NCBI GenBank assembly: GCA_029210125.1
Contig: JARGPR010000004.1
Coordinates: 124,001 to 188,000 of the forward strand
Source of the DNA: Pseudomonadales bacterium
GTDB lineage: Bacteria > Pseudomonadota > Gammaproteobacteria > Pseudomonadales > JAHRWD01
Length of the DNA: 64,000 nucleotides
Direction of reading: 5' to 3'
The number at the start of each line of letters is the position of its first letter. The first letter of the stretch is position 1. Shown here piece after piece: positions 35,940 through 44,377 of this stretch. A model generated the notes under the pieces. It had not been told where the DNA came from. It searched no databases and saw only the letters and a list, made by a program, of their open reading frames with translations. Position numbers and translations under genes: made by a program.

Positions 35940-35984
35940 TATTAAATTGGTTTGGAATGCTTGATTGCAAGACCTCGTTTTTGT
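35934..35984. repeat. Dispersed repeat copy at the DUF2164 3' end
   Basis: GTTGATATTAAATTGGTTTG, then GAATGCTTGATTGCAAGACCTC: a diverged copy of the unit present twice at 44.13-44.38 kb and in part at 43.36 kb. It begins at the stop codon of the DUF2164 gene. Confidence 0.6.
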
Positions 35985-36056
35985 TCATGAGTGCTTGGTT
36001 AGTTTGATCAAAGTTTCACGGGCTTGACACCACGGTCGTTTATTAAGTTCAGCAGC

Positions 36057-36569
36057 CTAGTTCTTGATTCCATTATTAATGGCGTATCCCTTCGTTTTTT
36101 TTAAAAACTCACTAAATTCACGCTGAGTTTTTTCCAAATAATGCATTGTATATATCGGACCACAATCTCCAGATGGAACAGCCATTCCTCCTATTATAGT
36201 GGCCGTACAATTGTTGTCTTGTTTTTCTGAGGCATATGCGGTATATATTTTTTCTCCCGCGTTTATGCTAATTTCAATATCTTGTTGGTAGGGGCCATCA
36301 CTAAAGTTAATGGTTGCGGAAAGTATATGAGTGCCTTCTGGAAGCGTGATCCAACAATATGTATTCTGAGCTAGCGTACATACCCTTTTTCCATTAGCAA
36401 GAAAGTGCCAGTTATTTAGGTAAGGGCTACTTTTATTGGCTCGATAAATATAAACAATACCATGATCATTACTAATTGTTGGGACAGGGGCATCTGTATA
36501 GGGGACTGTTTGTACAGTTTCGCAGCCTATAAGTAAGATCGAAATTACTAATAGTAAAATTGTTCTCAA
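36057..36569 (-). CDS. Lipoprotein, DUF2846-like
   Basis: A 170-residue lipoprotein with signal peptide and lipobox (LLIG-Cys, Cys15). The body (GIVYIYRANKSSPYLNNWHFLANGK, TYCWITLPEGTHILSA) resembles DUF2846-type periplasmic proteins. The start codon is TTG 36569, with only a weak AGAGA before it. It is AT-rich compared with the core genes. It lies beside a second small lipoprotein gene on the same strand. Confidence 0.72.
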   Translation of the reverse strand: MRTILLLVISILLIGCETVQTVPYTDAPVPTISNDHGIVYIYRANKSSPYLNNWHFLANGKRVCTLAQNTYCWITLPEGTHILSATINFSDGPYQQDIEISINAGEKIYTAYASEKQDNNCTATIIGGMAVPSGDCGPIYTMHYLEKTQREFSEFLKKTKGYAINNGIKN

Positions 36570-36691
36570 AGCATGTATCTCTTTAACTATATGAGGCTAA
36601 GTTGATTTTGCACTTGACGCCGTAAATTATTAACACCGATTTTATTTTCGATTTAGGGTTGTCAGTTTATTGCGCGGCTCCGTATTTTATA

Positions 36692-37003
36692 CTAAGGCTC
36701 GCAGGTAACCATTCTTGTCAATTCCTTCACGGGGGCCTCACCCCCGGTATAGATAGTCATGCTTGTTACAACGACTGGTGATTTACCGCCTAATAGAAAA
36801 TTACTATCACCGCATAATGTCACTGCCTTTTTATTTATGGTTTTGAATAGAGTTTCGTAATTATCCCATGCATTGCCTGTGGCGGTGACGGAATATTTTC
36901 CGTTACCCATTTCTATTTGATTGGAAGTCGAAAGTGCGCACCCACTAATAGTTATAGAAATAAAGGCAGCAATCAATGATTTGAAAATTATTGGTAAGGA
37001 CAC
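36692..37003 (-). CDS. Small lipoprotein of unknown function
   Basis: A 103-residue lipoprotein: hydrophobic leader (IIFKSLIAAFISITISGC) ending in a lipobox Cys, then a short domain with two further Cys. I choose GTG 37003, which has a modest GAG site; TTG 37015 would extend it by four residues. The family was not recognised. It is AT-rich and lies in the accessory zone next to the RAYT remnant. Confidence 0.6.
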   Translation of the reverse strand: MSLPIIFKSLIAAFISITISGCALSTSNQIEMGNGKYSVTATGNAWDNYETLFKTINKKAVTLCGDSNFLLGGKSPVVVTSMTIYTGGEAPVKELTRMVTCEP

Positions 37004-37103
37004 TTTGTCTCTCAAAGTTATAACAGTTAACTATACGGATGCAGATATTAAGGTTCGAGGCAGTGGATGTCTAACACCCTAATTAACTCGGGTCGGGCTC
37101 GAA

Positions 37104-37301
37104 TTAATCCGAAATGTTTCTTGGTCGGCCCGCAGCTTTAGGCGATACATGCCAGTCTGCAATTTTTTGTATTTTTTGTATTTTTTGCATAAAACGGCCA
37201 TCCCCAGGAACCCAGGCTTTATTGGTGGCTTGCCGAATAGATTTAAGGTCTCCCTGCGGTAGTTGGACACGGAACAACTGTCGGAAAGATGCCCCAATCA
37301 A
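37104..37301 (-). pseudogene. C-terminal remnant of a REP-associated tyrosine transposase (RAYT)
   Basis: The frame SFRQLFRVQLPQGDLKSIRQ, ATNKAWVPGDGRF then SPKAAGRPR matches the C-terminus of IS200-like Y1/RAYT transposases, whose proteins end in TNKAWVLGDDRF...SPKARG. The frame is closed by TAG about 30 bases upstream, so no catalytic HUH part remains. It contains a 9-base unit (ATTTTTTGT) three times in tandem at 37162-37188, coding KIQ repeats, probably a slippage expansion. Confidence 0.78.
37162..37188. repeat. 9-bp tandem repeat, three copies
   Basis: ATTTTTTGT, ATTTTTTGT, ATTTTTTGC in direct succession inside the transposase remnant. Unlike a true gene, it inserts a KIQKIQ stretch where intact relatives have none that I recall. 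Confidence 0.75.
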
Positions 37302-37345
37302 TATATTAGCCAGATCAACAAATTCGCAATGGCCTGTCTATTGGG

Positions 37346-39394
37346 CTAGTAAAATTCACGGTTTGCATCTACCGGTATGCTGGAATTAATTCGTATGTAC
37401 GCTCTTAGCCCTTCCGTTCTATCCCGGCAAGCTTTTATTAAGTCGGCTGCAAAAACAAGAACGTTACCTTCCTCATCGTATGATACTTCGAGAATTTCAA
37501 ACATTGCTGAGCCTGATTTGCATCTTCTTCTACCTTCAGCGACGTAGAAACTCAGGCCGGGTGACGAAATATCCTGAAACGGCCAGCGAGTGGCCGATTC
37601 ATATACGCCGACGGATAGCGCATCATTGTTTGGCGCAGAGAAATCCATGAACCAGTCGGCCATGCCCGGCTCGCCAGAGAATCTAATGGATATACCATTG
37701 GTAAAGTTTCGCGTGATGTTGAATGTACCCACTAGATCACTGACGAGATCAGTTTGACCACCACCAAAGAAATAATACGGATCGCTTTGATAATAGAAAT
37801 AGTCGACGTTACTTAGGTCTGGGATAGTCCACAACTGCTGTACGGTACTATCGGTTTCACCATTGCTGTGGGTAATCGTGAGCATGACGGACAGTTCCAC
37901 TGCTTCACCCGTTGATGGAAGCGTTATACGAGCAGTCGGTTGATCCCCATTGCTGATAGCAGCGCCTGTACTGGAAAGCTCGGTCCACTCATATGCGATG
38001 ATAGAACCTTCTCTGGCGTAAGAGTCAGAGGAATTTAGCGAGATTATATCTCCGGGTTCCGCCACAATTAGGTTGGGGCTGATTGCAGCCTTGAGCGTGT
38101 CAGGGGTATGAAATTTAAACGTTTTCACCGGCGCCCAATTTCCATTCATGTCCCACCCAGAGTAATTACCTATTGAGTAGTTCGCCCCGTGTTTCAGTGG
38201 GACACTAGGGTATATGACGGCCAAGGCTCCATAAATTTCTACGCGGCTAACCACATCAGGTATGCTGGGGTTTCCTGAACGGTAGCTGATTGATTGTTTA
38301 CCAACGGCGGAAATAGGCCGTGAGAACTGTATAAATATAGGCTCGTTTATCCCACGTTCCGAAGCGCTAAAGGGCAAATCATCCCATATAGGTCCCAAAT
38401 AAGTGAAGCCGTCTCCAGTGATGCTATCGCCACTCCAGTCCCGACTGTATTCGGGGTGATACCAGATAAAACCCTCGACTAAAGACTCCCAATTGTAGTT
38501 GTCACCTTGAGATGCAGAGGAAGACGGATCTTCAAATAGCTCGAAACGAGCGCTGTGAGTGTGAGTGTAACCAGGTAAGGTGAAGTTTGATTGGATACGT
38601 ACCCCGGAGTTGTCGGCTGCGATGGCTAGCAACTCACCTTGGTCAGGGTACGTGTTAATGTACCCCCCAATCGGCGTTACTGTGCTGATGTCGAACTGGA
38701 CCCCCAGAATTCCGCTGTTAACAGTCGCAGTATAATCTACCGAGTACCGAGCGCTTTCACTCGACAAGTGTTTCTTCGCCTGAAGCGAAGTTAGCACTTC
38801 GTCTATAACCTGGCCATCAGCTTCAAAATGGATAGACAAACTGTCATTTGCAGGCTCGACATGAAGTACATGTTCGAGCATCGATCGGGTGAAAGTTACG
38901 CGCATTTGGCCTACGAAAAAGATCTTTTCTGTCTCTGTGCTGTCGATGGCTACATCACTGAAATCAGCTACCGCAACAAAACCTGTTGTACCTGGTGGTA
39001 ATGGATCACTGGGTACAATTTCAATGACCGCTTCTCCCGCGAGTAAGCCGTTAGTAGAGGAGTTAAAGCAATCTCGAAACATGATTTTTACAACGTCGCC
39101 GCTGCTCGCAATGCTGTTCATGTCACTATCAATGAAATCGAGATCCATACTGCCGCCCTTGGAGCAGGCTTCAGAAGCAGGGAACATGGCGTGATCTTTA
39201 ACACGCTCAACAGAAACTCGTGCCAGGTCGGCAAATTCCAGTACACCCTCTAAATGTACAAAAGACAATGCCGCGGCATCAACATAATTATCAGGATTTA
39301 ATGAAGCAGGATCACTACCGCCACCGCCACCGCAGGCGGCTAGAAAAACAGAAACAAATAGGACGAGAGAGTATTTCAAGGAGTTAAGGCGCAT
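37346..39394 (-). CDS. Large surface lipoprotein with PKD-like region
   Basis: A 682-residue exported lipoprotein: signal peptide with LAAC-GGGGGSDP lipobox, a glycine spacer, a first half of beta-rich sequence, an Ig-like/bacterial-Ig fold region near 370-450, and a PKD-type segment (LIVAEPGDIISLNSSDSYAREGSI, near 450). The start is ATG 39394, because AGGG sits 7 bases before it, while ATG 39409 has no site. It is probably an outer-membrane-anchored or surface protein. Its function is not recognised. Confidence 0.75.
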   Translation of the reverse strand: MRLNSLKYSLVLFVSVFLAACGGGGGSDPASLNPDNYVDAAALSFVHLEGVLEFADLARVSVERVKDHAMFPASEACSKGGSMDLDFIDSDMNSIASSGDVVKIMFRDCFNSSTNGLLAGEAVIEIVPSDPLPPGTTGFVAVADFSDVAIDSTETEKIFFVGQMRVTFTRSMLEHVLHVEPANDSLSIHFEADGQVIDEVLTSLQAKKHLSSESARYSVDYTATVNSGILGVQFDISTVTPIGGYINTYPDQGELLAIAADNSGVRIQSNFTLPGYTHTHSARFELFEDPSSSASQGDNYNWESLVEGFIWYHPEYSRDWSGDSITGDGFTYLGPIWDDLPFSASERGINEPIFIQFSRPISAVGKQSISYRSGNPSIPDVVSRVEIYGALAVIYPSVPLKHGANYSIGNYSGWDMNGNWAPVKTFKFHTPDTLKAAISPNLIVAEPGDIISLNSSDSYAREGSIIAYEWTELSSTGAAISNGDQPTARITLPSTGEAVELSVMLTITHSNGETDSTVQQLWTIPDLSNVDYFYYQSDPYYFFGGGQTDLVSDLVGTFNITRNFTNGISIRFSGEPGMADWFMDFSAPNNDALSVGVYESATRWPFQDISSPGLSFYVAEGRRRCKSGSAMFEILEVSYDEEGNVLVFAADLIKACRDRTEGLRAYIRINSSIPVDANREFY

Positions 39395-39744
39395 AGATTT
39401 CCCTATCATTACGCTGGCTTGCTGCCGTTTTTAGATTCAATCAAATGTGGCCAGAAACAACATAATATGTTCAAACCACATTTGATTAAAAACTATACCA
39501 TAAACCTGTCTGCACTCCTCATGGAATGTTGGGTAGTGCAAACTTTTTCTGCGACTTTATCTGACCCTATCTCAACGGGAAATTACACGCAGCTGGTTCA
39601 TGAACACCCACTGGTTGCAGTTAACGGGCTGTCACTATTAGGTAGCGGGTAGATTAACGTCAGCAAGCTATTCCATTTTGATATTAGTAATAGCCAAGGC
39701 TAAGATACCCCCTCTTTTTTAACTATAGGGATATAAGTAATCAC

Positions 39745-40302
39745 ATGCGAAATTTTAACCTGCTGTTTTTAAGTACTTTAATTTTTGTTTCTCAATCCGC
39801 TGTAGCTGGTGTGGCTATCGGCATTGACGCGATATCAGATTCCGCGACTAGAACGCTCTCTTCAGGTTCCAACGAAGCAGACTTTTCGGCAGATGCCACT
39901 GGAATTCGCGTGAGGTTAAGCATAGAGCATGTCGAATTCTACATATCGAGCTACAGCGTAGATAGCGATGCTGATCTTGATACCACTGATGATAATGAAC
40001 TCGAATTTGGTGCCAATATCGTTATATTTGGCAGCGGCAGTACTGTTGTACCTTTTGGGAAACTTGGTGCCGGGTTTGGAACCGTTCCACTCGATTCAAC
40101 TTTCTATTCTGAAGACAGCATCACCAATGTCCATCTGAACGGTGTGGTTGGACTTAAATTAATGCTTACGGATAGGTTTGCACTGGTGGGTAGTCTCGAA
40201 GCAATCTACAGAATATGGCAGTCGGTCGAGGTACTTAGCACGACATTCGATGTTGACGATCGCGTTTTTCGTGCAGCGCTGGGGTTAGAGCTCTCCTTCT
40301 GA
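39745..40302 (+). CDS. Outer-membrane beta-barrel-like protein
   Basis: A 185-residue protein with a cleavable signal peptide (NLLFLSTLIFVSQSAVA-GVA) and alternating hydrophobic/polar strands, ending in LGLELSF with the terminal Phe typical of outer-membrane beta-barrels. The gene is divergent from the surface lipoprotein gene. Likely a small OmpW/OmpA-like barrel, though no specific family is recognised. Confidence 0.72.
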   Translation: MRNFNLLFLSTLIFVSQSAVAGVAIGIDAISDSATRTLSSGSNEADFSADATGIRVRLSIEHVEFYISSYSVDSDADLDTTDDNELEFGANIVIFGSGSTVVPFGKLGAGFGTVPLDSTFYSEDSITNVHLNGVVGLKLMLTDRFALVGSLEAIYRIWQSVEVLSTTFDVDDRVFRAALGLELSF

Positions 40303-40623
40303 TTCTTTGAAAACCTAAAACAGCGGGCCTGTTCGTTCTGAACTGGCCCGCTGCCTGCCTATTTCTACGAGTCGACTATCCGGGTTTTTAAAACCGAGTC
40401 TTAAGAAACAAGTACGTGAATACGGTTCGACTATTTTCATCAGCAAACATAATCAATCCTCTGCGTGCGCTACACCCCGGACTGCGCCGCCAAACCTTGC
40501 GTCCGTAAATCAAAGCCTAGTAACCACAAACAGATTCATTAAGCTCTAAAAAGACCATATCAGCGATAAAAGCATGGCTAATGGCTATATACTCAGGTGC
40601 TATCGCATTGACAGGTTAAGAGC
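40303..40623. other. Intergenic region (321 bp) before selO, with hairpin
   Basis: No gene seen. CAGCGGGCC, 15-base loop, GGCCCGCTG (40321-40353) is a perfect 9-bp stem 18 bases after the barrel gene, likely its terminator although only a short T-rich run follows. The rest (to the selO start) holds no clear promoter. Confidence 0.5.
40321..40353 (+). terminator. Probable terminator of the outer-membrane protein gene
   Basis: A perfect 9-bp GC-rich stem right after the coding region. It lacks a U-rich tail (CCTGCCTATTTC follows), so efficiency is uncertain. Confidence 0.5.
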
Positions 40624-42117
40624 ATGACTATTTTTGATTCCACCCCTTTGCAGGCGAGCTATCGCCAACTCGGCGAGCCGTTTTATAGCGATCAATTGCC
40701 GACACCGGTTGCAGATCCCGAATTGATTCGGGTGAACCCAGTGCTGGCAGAGCAGCTTAATTTGTCAGCCGATGAGTTACAGAGCGCGGAGTCGCTGCAA
40801 ATTTTTGCTGGTAATGTGGTGCCGAATAGCAGCACCCCCATCGCCACCGCGTATGCCGCCCACCAGTTTGGTGGTTGGAATCCCCAGTTGGGCGATGGCC
40901 GCGCCATTTTACTCGGTGAGGTTATCGGTAAAGATGGCCAGCGTTACGATATTCAATTAAAAGGCTCCGGCCAAACCCCATACTCACGTCGGGGTGATGG
41001 TCGCTCCGCTCTTGGCCCGGTACTGCGGGAATATATAGTAAGTGAGGCGATGGCGGCGCTGGGTATTCCAACCACAAGAGCACTCGCGGCGGTGACCACA
41101 GGCGAGCAGGTCGTGCGGGAATCGTTATTGCCCGGCGGGATATTAACCCGTGTTGCCAGCAGCCATATCCGTATTGGTACCTTCCAGTTTTTCTCTTCGC
41201 GAGAAGACGTTGACGCCGTAAAAGCGCTTGCGGACTACGTGATTAACCGGCACTACCCGCAAGCGTTGGCCGATCAATCAAGTGATGAGCCCTACAGCGC
41301 ACTATTAAGCTGTGTGGTCGATGCCCAAGCCCGCCTGGTTGCTCACTGGATGTCAGTGGGTTTTATTCACGGCGTAATGAATACCGACAATATGCTGGTT
41401 TGTGGTGAAACAGTGGATTACGGCCCCTGCGCGTTTATGGATACATACCATCCGCAAAAGGTATTCAGCTCCATTGATACCAACGGTCGTTATGCCTATT
41501 CAAACCAACCGGATATCGCCCAATGGAATCTCAGCTGGTTGGCACAAGCCCTGCTGCCTTTGATGGGTGATGTGGAATCCGAGGCCATCAGCAAAGCCCA
41601 GGCAGCCCTTGGTAGATTCGCCAAAACATTTACCGAAACCTCTCAAGGTTTGATCTCTAAAAAACTGGGGTTTTCTAAACCGAGTGAGCAGGTGGGCCAG
41701 CTTTTTGGAGAGTTACTGCAACTAATGGCGCAGCATGAATGTGACTACACATTGACCTTTAGAGTGATCGGCGACCAACTGGCCCCGGAAGACGCGGCAA
41801 GAATACCGGCTGATATTTATACCTTGCCGGAGGTCTTCGCAGACTGGATCAAAAAATGGCACAACCTGTTAGCCAGCAGCAATATCGAAAAAACAGCGGC
41901 CCACAGTTTAATGATTAAGAGTAATCCTGCGTATATTCCCCGTAACCATCAGATCGAGGCCGCCATTCAACAAGCAACCCGCAGTGGGGATTTCGGTTTA
42001 TTTCATCAGTTAGTCGAGGTATTGGCAAACCCCTTTGAATACCGGGATGAGAACAAAGCGTTTAGCGTGGCACCCAAGCCGGAAGAGGAAGTAACAAAAA
42101 CTTTTTGTGGTACCTAG
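40624..42117 (+). CDS. selO: Protein adenylyltransferase SelO
   Basis: SelO is a pseudokinase that transfers AMP to Ser, Thr or Tyr of target proteins in redox defence. The 497-residue protein has the family sequence AYAAHQFGGWNPQLGDGRAI, KGSGQTPYSRRGDGRSALGP, and VGFIHGVMNTDNM with the catalytic Asp. The C-terminal tail ends in TFCGT: the penultimate-region Cys takes the place of the selenocysteine found in some homologues. Not clearly linked to its neighbours. Confidence 0.93.
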   Translation: MTIFDSTPLQASYRQLGEPFYSDQLPTPVADPELIRVNPVLAEQLNLSADELQSAESLQIFAGNVVPNSSTPIATAYAAHQFGGWNPQLGDGRAILLGEVIGKDGQRYDIQLKGSGQTPYSRRGDGRSALGPVLREYIVSEAMAALGIPTTRALAAVTTGEQVVRESLLPGGILTRVASSHIRIGTFQFFSSREDVDAVKALADYVINRHYPQALADQSSDEPYSALLSCVVDAQARLVAHWMSVGFIHGVMNTDNMLVCGETVDYGPCAFMDTYHPQKVFSSIDTNGRYAYSNQPDIAQWNLSWLAQALLPLMGDVESEAISKAQAALGRFAKTFTETSQGLISKKLGFSKPSEQVGQLFGELLQLMAQHECDYTLTFRVIGDQLAPEDAARIPADIYTLPEVFADWIKKWHNLLASSNIEKTAAHSLMIKSNPAYIPRNHQIEAAIQQATRSGDFGLFHQLVEVLANPFEYRDENKAFSVAPKPEEEVTKTFCGT

Positions 42118-42154
42118 ATTGCCGTGGTTAAAAAAATAGCGTGAATATTGTCGC

Positions 42155-42189
42155 TTGAACACTATGCGTCATGTACATACACTGTACAT
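42155..42189 (+). promoter_or_regulatory. brnTA promoter with overlapping operator
   Basis: TTGAAC (42155-42160), a 17-base spacer, then TACACT (42178-42183). The inverted repeat ATGTACA-TACAC-TGTACAT (42171-42189) covers the -10 box and ends immediately before the BrnT ATG at 42190. The predicted start of transcription falls at that ATG, so the message may be leaderless. BrnTA complexes are known to repress their own promoter. Confidence 0.68.
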
Positions 42190-42477
42190 ATGATAGAGTT
42201 CGAGTGGAGTTCAACCAAGGCCGCATCAAACCAGAAGAAGCACGGGGTTTCTTTTGATGAAGCTAAGTCCGTCTTTTATGACGAATTTGCGGTTCAATTC
42301 TACGATTCTGATAGTTCCGAGTTAGAAGAAGACCGGTTTCTTATGTTGGGTCTTGGCTGTGAGTCTCGAGTTCTTCTCGTGTGTCACTGTGAAAGAGACT
42401 CAGGAAACATAATCAGAATTATTTCTGCGCGCAAAGCCACCAGAAAAGAGCGCAATTTTTACCAAGGTGATTCATGA
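42190..42477 (+). CDS. brnT: BrnT-family toxin
   Basis: A 95-residue RelE-superfamily RNase toxin. The family pattern is clear: MIEFEWSSTKAASNQKKHGVSFDEAK, then DRFLMLG, VLLVCHCER and IIRIISARKATRKERNFY. A 14-codon longer frame starts at 42148 but ATG 42190 fits the family start. As usual for brnTA, the toxin gene comes first; its stop overlaps the antitoxin start (ATGATGA). Confidence 0.92.
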   Translation: MIEFEWSSTKAASNQKKHGVSFDEAKSVFYDEFAVQFYDSDSSELEEDRFLMLGLGCESRVLLVCHCERDSGNIIRIISARKATRKERNFYQGDS

Positions 42478-42701
42478 TGAAAAAAGAATATGATCTCTCA
42501 AAAATGAAGTCTCGGAAAAATCCATACGCTTCAAAGCTAAAAAAGCCCGTAACCATGCGCCTTAGTGAAGATGTTATTGATTACTTTAAGGGTATGGCTG
42601 AGGACTCCGGTGTTCCCTACCAAAGCCTAATTAATCTATATCTTCGTGACTGTGTGGCTCAGCACCGTAAAGTTGATATAACTTGGCATAAACAGGCCTA
42701 A
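42474..42701 (+). CDS. brnA: BrnA-family antitoxin
   Basis: A 75-residue antitoxin with a ribbon-helix-helix end (KKPVTMRLSEDVIDYFKGMAEDSGVPYQSLINLYLRDCV). The start overlaps the toxin stop by 4 bp, so translation is coupled. It neutralises BrnT and represses the operon. Confidence 0.9.
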   Translation: MMKKEYDLSKMKSRKNPYASKLKKPVTMRLSEDVIDYFKGMAEDSGVPYQSLINLYLRDCVAQHRKVDITWHKQA

Positions 42702-42743
42702 CATGGTGGAAATAATTAATTCGAGTCAGACCCCGATTTTTTA

Positions 42744-43229
42744 TTAGGTTTCTCTGCGCTCAGGCTCTGCTTCATGTATATAAATTCCGTATCCGTCAAT
42801 GGGATGTGGAACCGATGCCAAATCTAATGAGTGAGCGATGTTACCTCTGTGATAAGAGCCATGATTTACAATATGAAATAGTATCTCCTGCACCGTCATC
42901 ATTCCTTGCTTTCCGTCTGCGAAAGTAAATATTACTTTTTCCTCTGTATTTTTTAGATTAGAAGCATAGTCTGAATACCAATTGCATGAGGCCAGTAACC
43001 TTATTTCAAGCTCGGGAAACTTCGGAACCAGTTTCGTGTAAGTGCTTGTATGAGGTGCGGGCTGATTTATTAGTCGGCTCTTGAACAGCTCCTCAACAAT
43101 GACCATGTGGTTTAACTGCTGAAGTACAAATTTATAAGAATCAGGAAATGCACTCTTATCTATCGACTCAACAGCTCGGAGTGTGCGTTCGTCAGCCCAT
43201 TTTTTATAGTTAAGAGCTTGAATGTACAT
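42744..43229 (-). CDS. DinB-family protein
   Basis: A 161-residue four-helix DinB/YfiT-type protein. The metal ligands are likely His41 (LQQLNHMVIVEELF), and the two His of EILFHIVNHGSYHRGNI. Members include thiol- or mycothiol-dependent enzymes; the activity here is unknown. It ends 42 bp after the BrnA gene on the opposite strand. Confidence 0.85.
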   Translation of the reverse strand: MYIQALNYKKWADERTLRAVESIDKSAFPDSYKFVLQQLNHMVIVEELFKSRLINQPAPHTSTYTKLVPKFPELEIRLLASCNWYSDYASNLKNTEEKVIFTFADGKQGMMTVQEILFHIVNHGSYHRGNIAHSLDLASVPHPIDGYGIYIHEAEPERRET

Positions 43230-43356
43230 ACTATCTCCCAGGTAACCTAACGCCCCTAGTCATCAGAACCAAAGCTGTAACCTATTTTTGTGCAACTATC
43301 GATCGATAGCGAGTACACAAAAAGGCACGTAGCATCCAAATAAACTGAGCGAATTT

Positions 43357-43393
43357 ATTCGTTGATATCAAGTCAGTTTGGAATGCTGGATTT
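43357..43393. repeat. Partial copy of the dispersed repeat
   Basis: ATTCGTTGATATCAAGTCAG, then TTTGGAATGCTGGATTT: shares its core with the copies at 35.93, 44.13 and 44.26 kb. The shared ATTCGTTGAT also appears at the end of the DUF2164 gene. Confidence 0.6.
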
Positions 43394-43414
43394 CTGAAGC
43401 AGAACCCAGCCAGG

Positions 43415-44029
43415 TTATTTAGGGCGCAACATTTCGAATTTTTTCATTTCACTCATAGAAAAATAGTCTCCGGCTCCACCGCCTCGCATAATAGGCTGGT
43501 TGAGGGCGGTTTGGTATACGCCATCAACAACTGCGGATTTTTCAATGTGGACAGCAACCACCTCGCCTAATACTAGGTAACTATCGCACACCTGACCATT
43601 TGCAGCTTGTAACTGAATCACCTGTGATGTTTTGCATTCCATAATTACAGGCGCATGGGCAACGTGTGGGCTTTTGATTGTTTTAGACGTCCCCTTTTCT
43701 AAACCCGCAAGTTCGAACTCATCGCTATCTGTCGTGGCGCTGGTCTGATTCATCTGTTCGGCTAATTCGCTGGTAACCAAATTCCAACAAAACTCGCCGC
43801 TTTGTTGGGCGTTTTTCGCCGAATCTTTAAACCCAATACTTGAGAAACCAATAATAGGTGGCGTGTAATTAAACGCGTTAAAAAAACTATAGGGCGCAAG
43901 GTTAGCCACACCATCCTCACTTAAGGTTGAAATCCAGCCTATCGGCCTGGGAGCTATAATTGCATTAAATGGGTCGTGCTTTAAGGGATGGCCATCTTTG
44001 GTTTCATAAAAGTGGTAGTTGTTCGACAT
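43415..44029 (-). CDS. Flavin reductase-like FMN-binding protein
   Basis: A 204-residue protein of the flavin reductase/FMN-binding split-barrel fold. Family sequence IIAPRPIGWISTLSEDGVANLAPYSFFNAF and PPIIGFSS are present, followed by AHAPVIMECK and LVLGEVVAVHI. It likely binds FMN and may reduce flavin with NAD(P)H. It lies on the minus strand, separated from the DinB gene by 185 bp. Confidence 0.87.
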   Translation of the reverse strand: MSNNYHFYETKDGHPLKHDPFNAIIAPRPIGWISTLSEDGVANLAPYSFFNAFNYTPPIIGFSSIGFKDSAKNAQQSGEFCWNLVTSELAEQMNQTSATTDSDEFELAGLEKGTSKTIKSPHVAHAPVIMECKTSQVIQLQAANGQVCDSYLVLGEVVAVHIEKSAVVDGVYQTALNQPIMRGGGAGDYFSMSEMKKFEMLRPK

Positions 44030-44377
44030 AATGATCTGTTTCCAAAAATTTCGAGCGCCTTACACTTATTAGTAATCGGGCATTAACATTTAGTACGCTA
44101 TTCAGCTATGCCCTGTAGTGTTCGATAAATGGGCTTATCCAACGTATTTGATATCAAGCAAGTTTGGGATTCTTGATTGTAAGGCCTCTATTTACTCAGT
44201 TTCGACATTTGCAATGTGGCATGGAAAGACCTGACCCCGATTTGCGATTTGACCCCGATTTCGGGCTCATCCAATTTGTTTGATATCAAGCCAGTTTGGG
44301 AATTTTAATTGTAAGACCTCAATTTACTGAGCCTCGATATTGTGATGTGGCATGGAAAGACTTGCCCCCAATTTTTG
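44030..44377. other. Intergenic region (348 bp) filled by the tandem repeat
   Basis: No gene seen. Most of the gap is two 112-bp repeat copies 132 bp apart (see the repeat feature); the rest is spacer and the DNA next to the flavin-reductase start. Repeat-flanked TGACCCCGATTT motifs also occur at 42.73 kb. Confidence 0.6.
44131..44375. repeat. Two diverged direct repeats, period 132 bp
   Basis: Copy A (44131-44243) and copy B (44263-44375) share the pattern GGGCTNATCCAA...GATATCAAG.CAGTTTGGGA...TTGTAAG.CCTC.ATTTACT..., then GATGTGGCATGGAAAGAC..., each ending near a polypyrimidine stretch with CCCC(A/G)ATTT. Partial relatives lie at 35.93 and 43.36 kb. Both copies lie between the flavin reductase start and the SIR2-STAND stop. 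Confidence 0.72.

Noticed and set aside
39419-39652. 77-codon + strand ORF between the lipoprotein and barrel genes
   Set aside because: No good ribosome site or family signal; it lies in the divergent control region.
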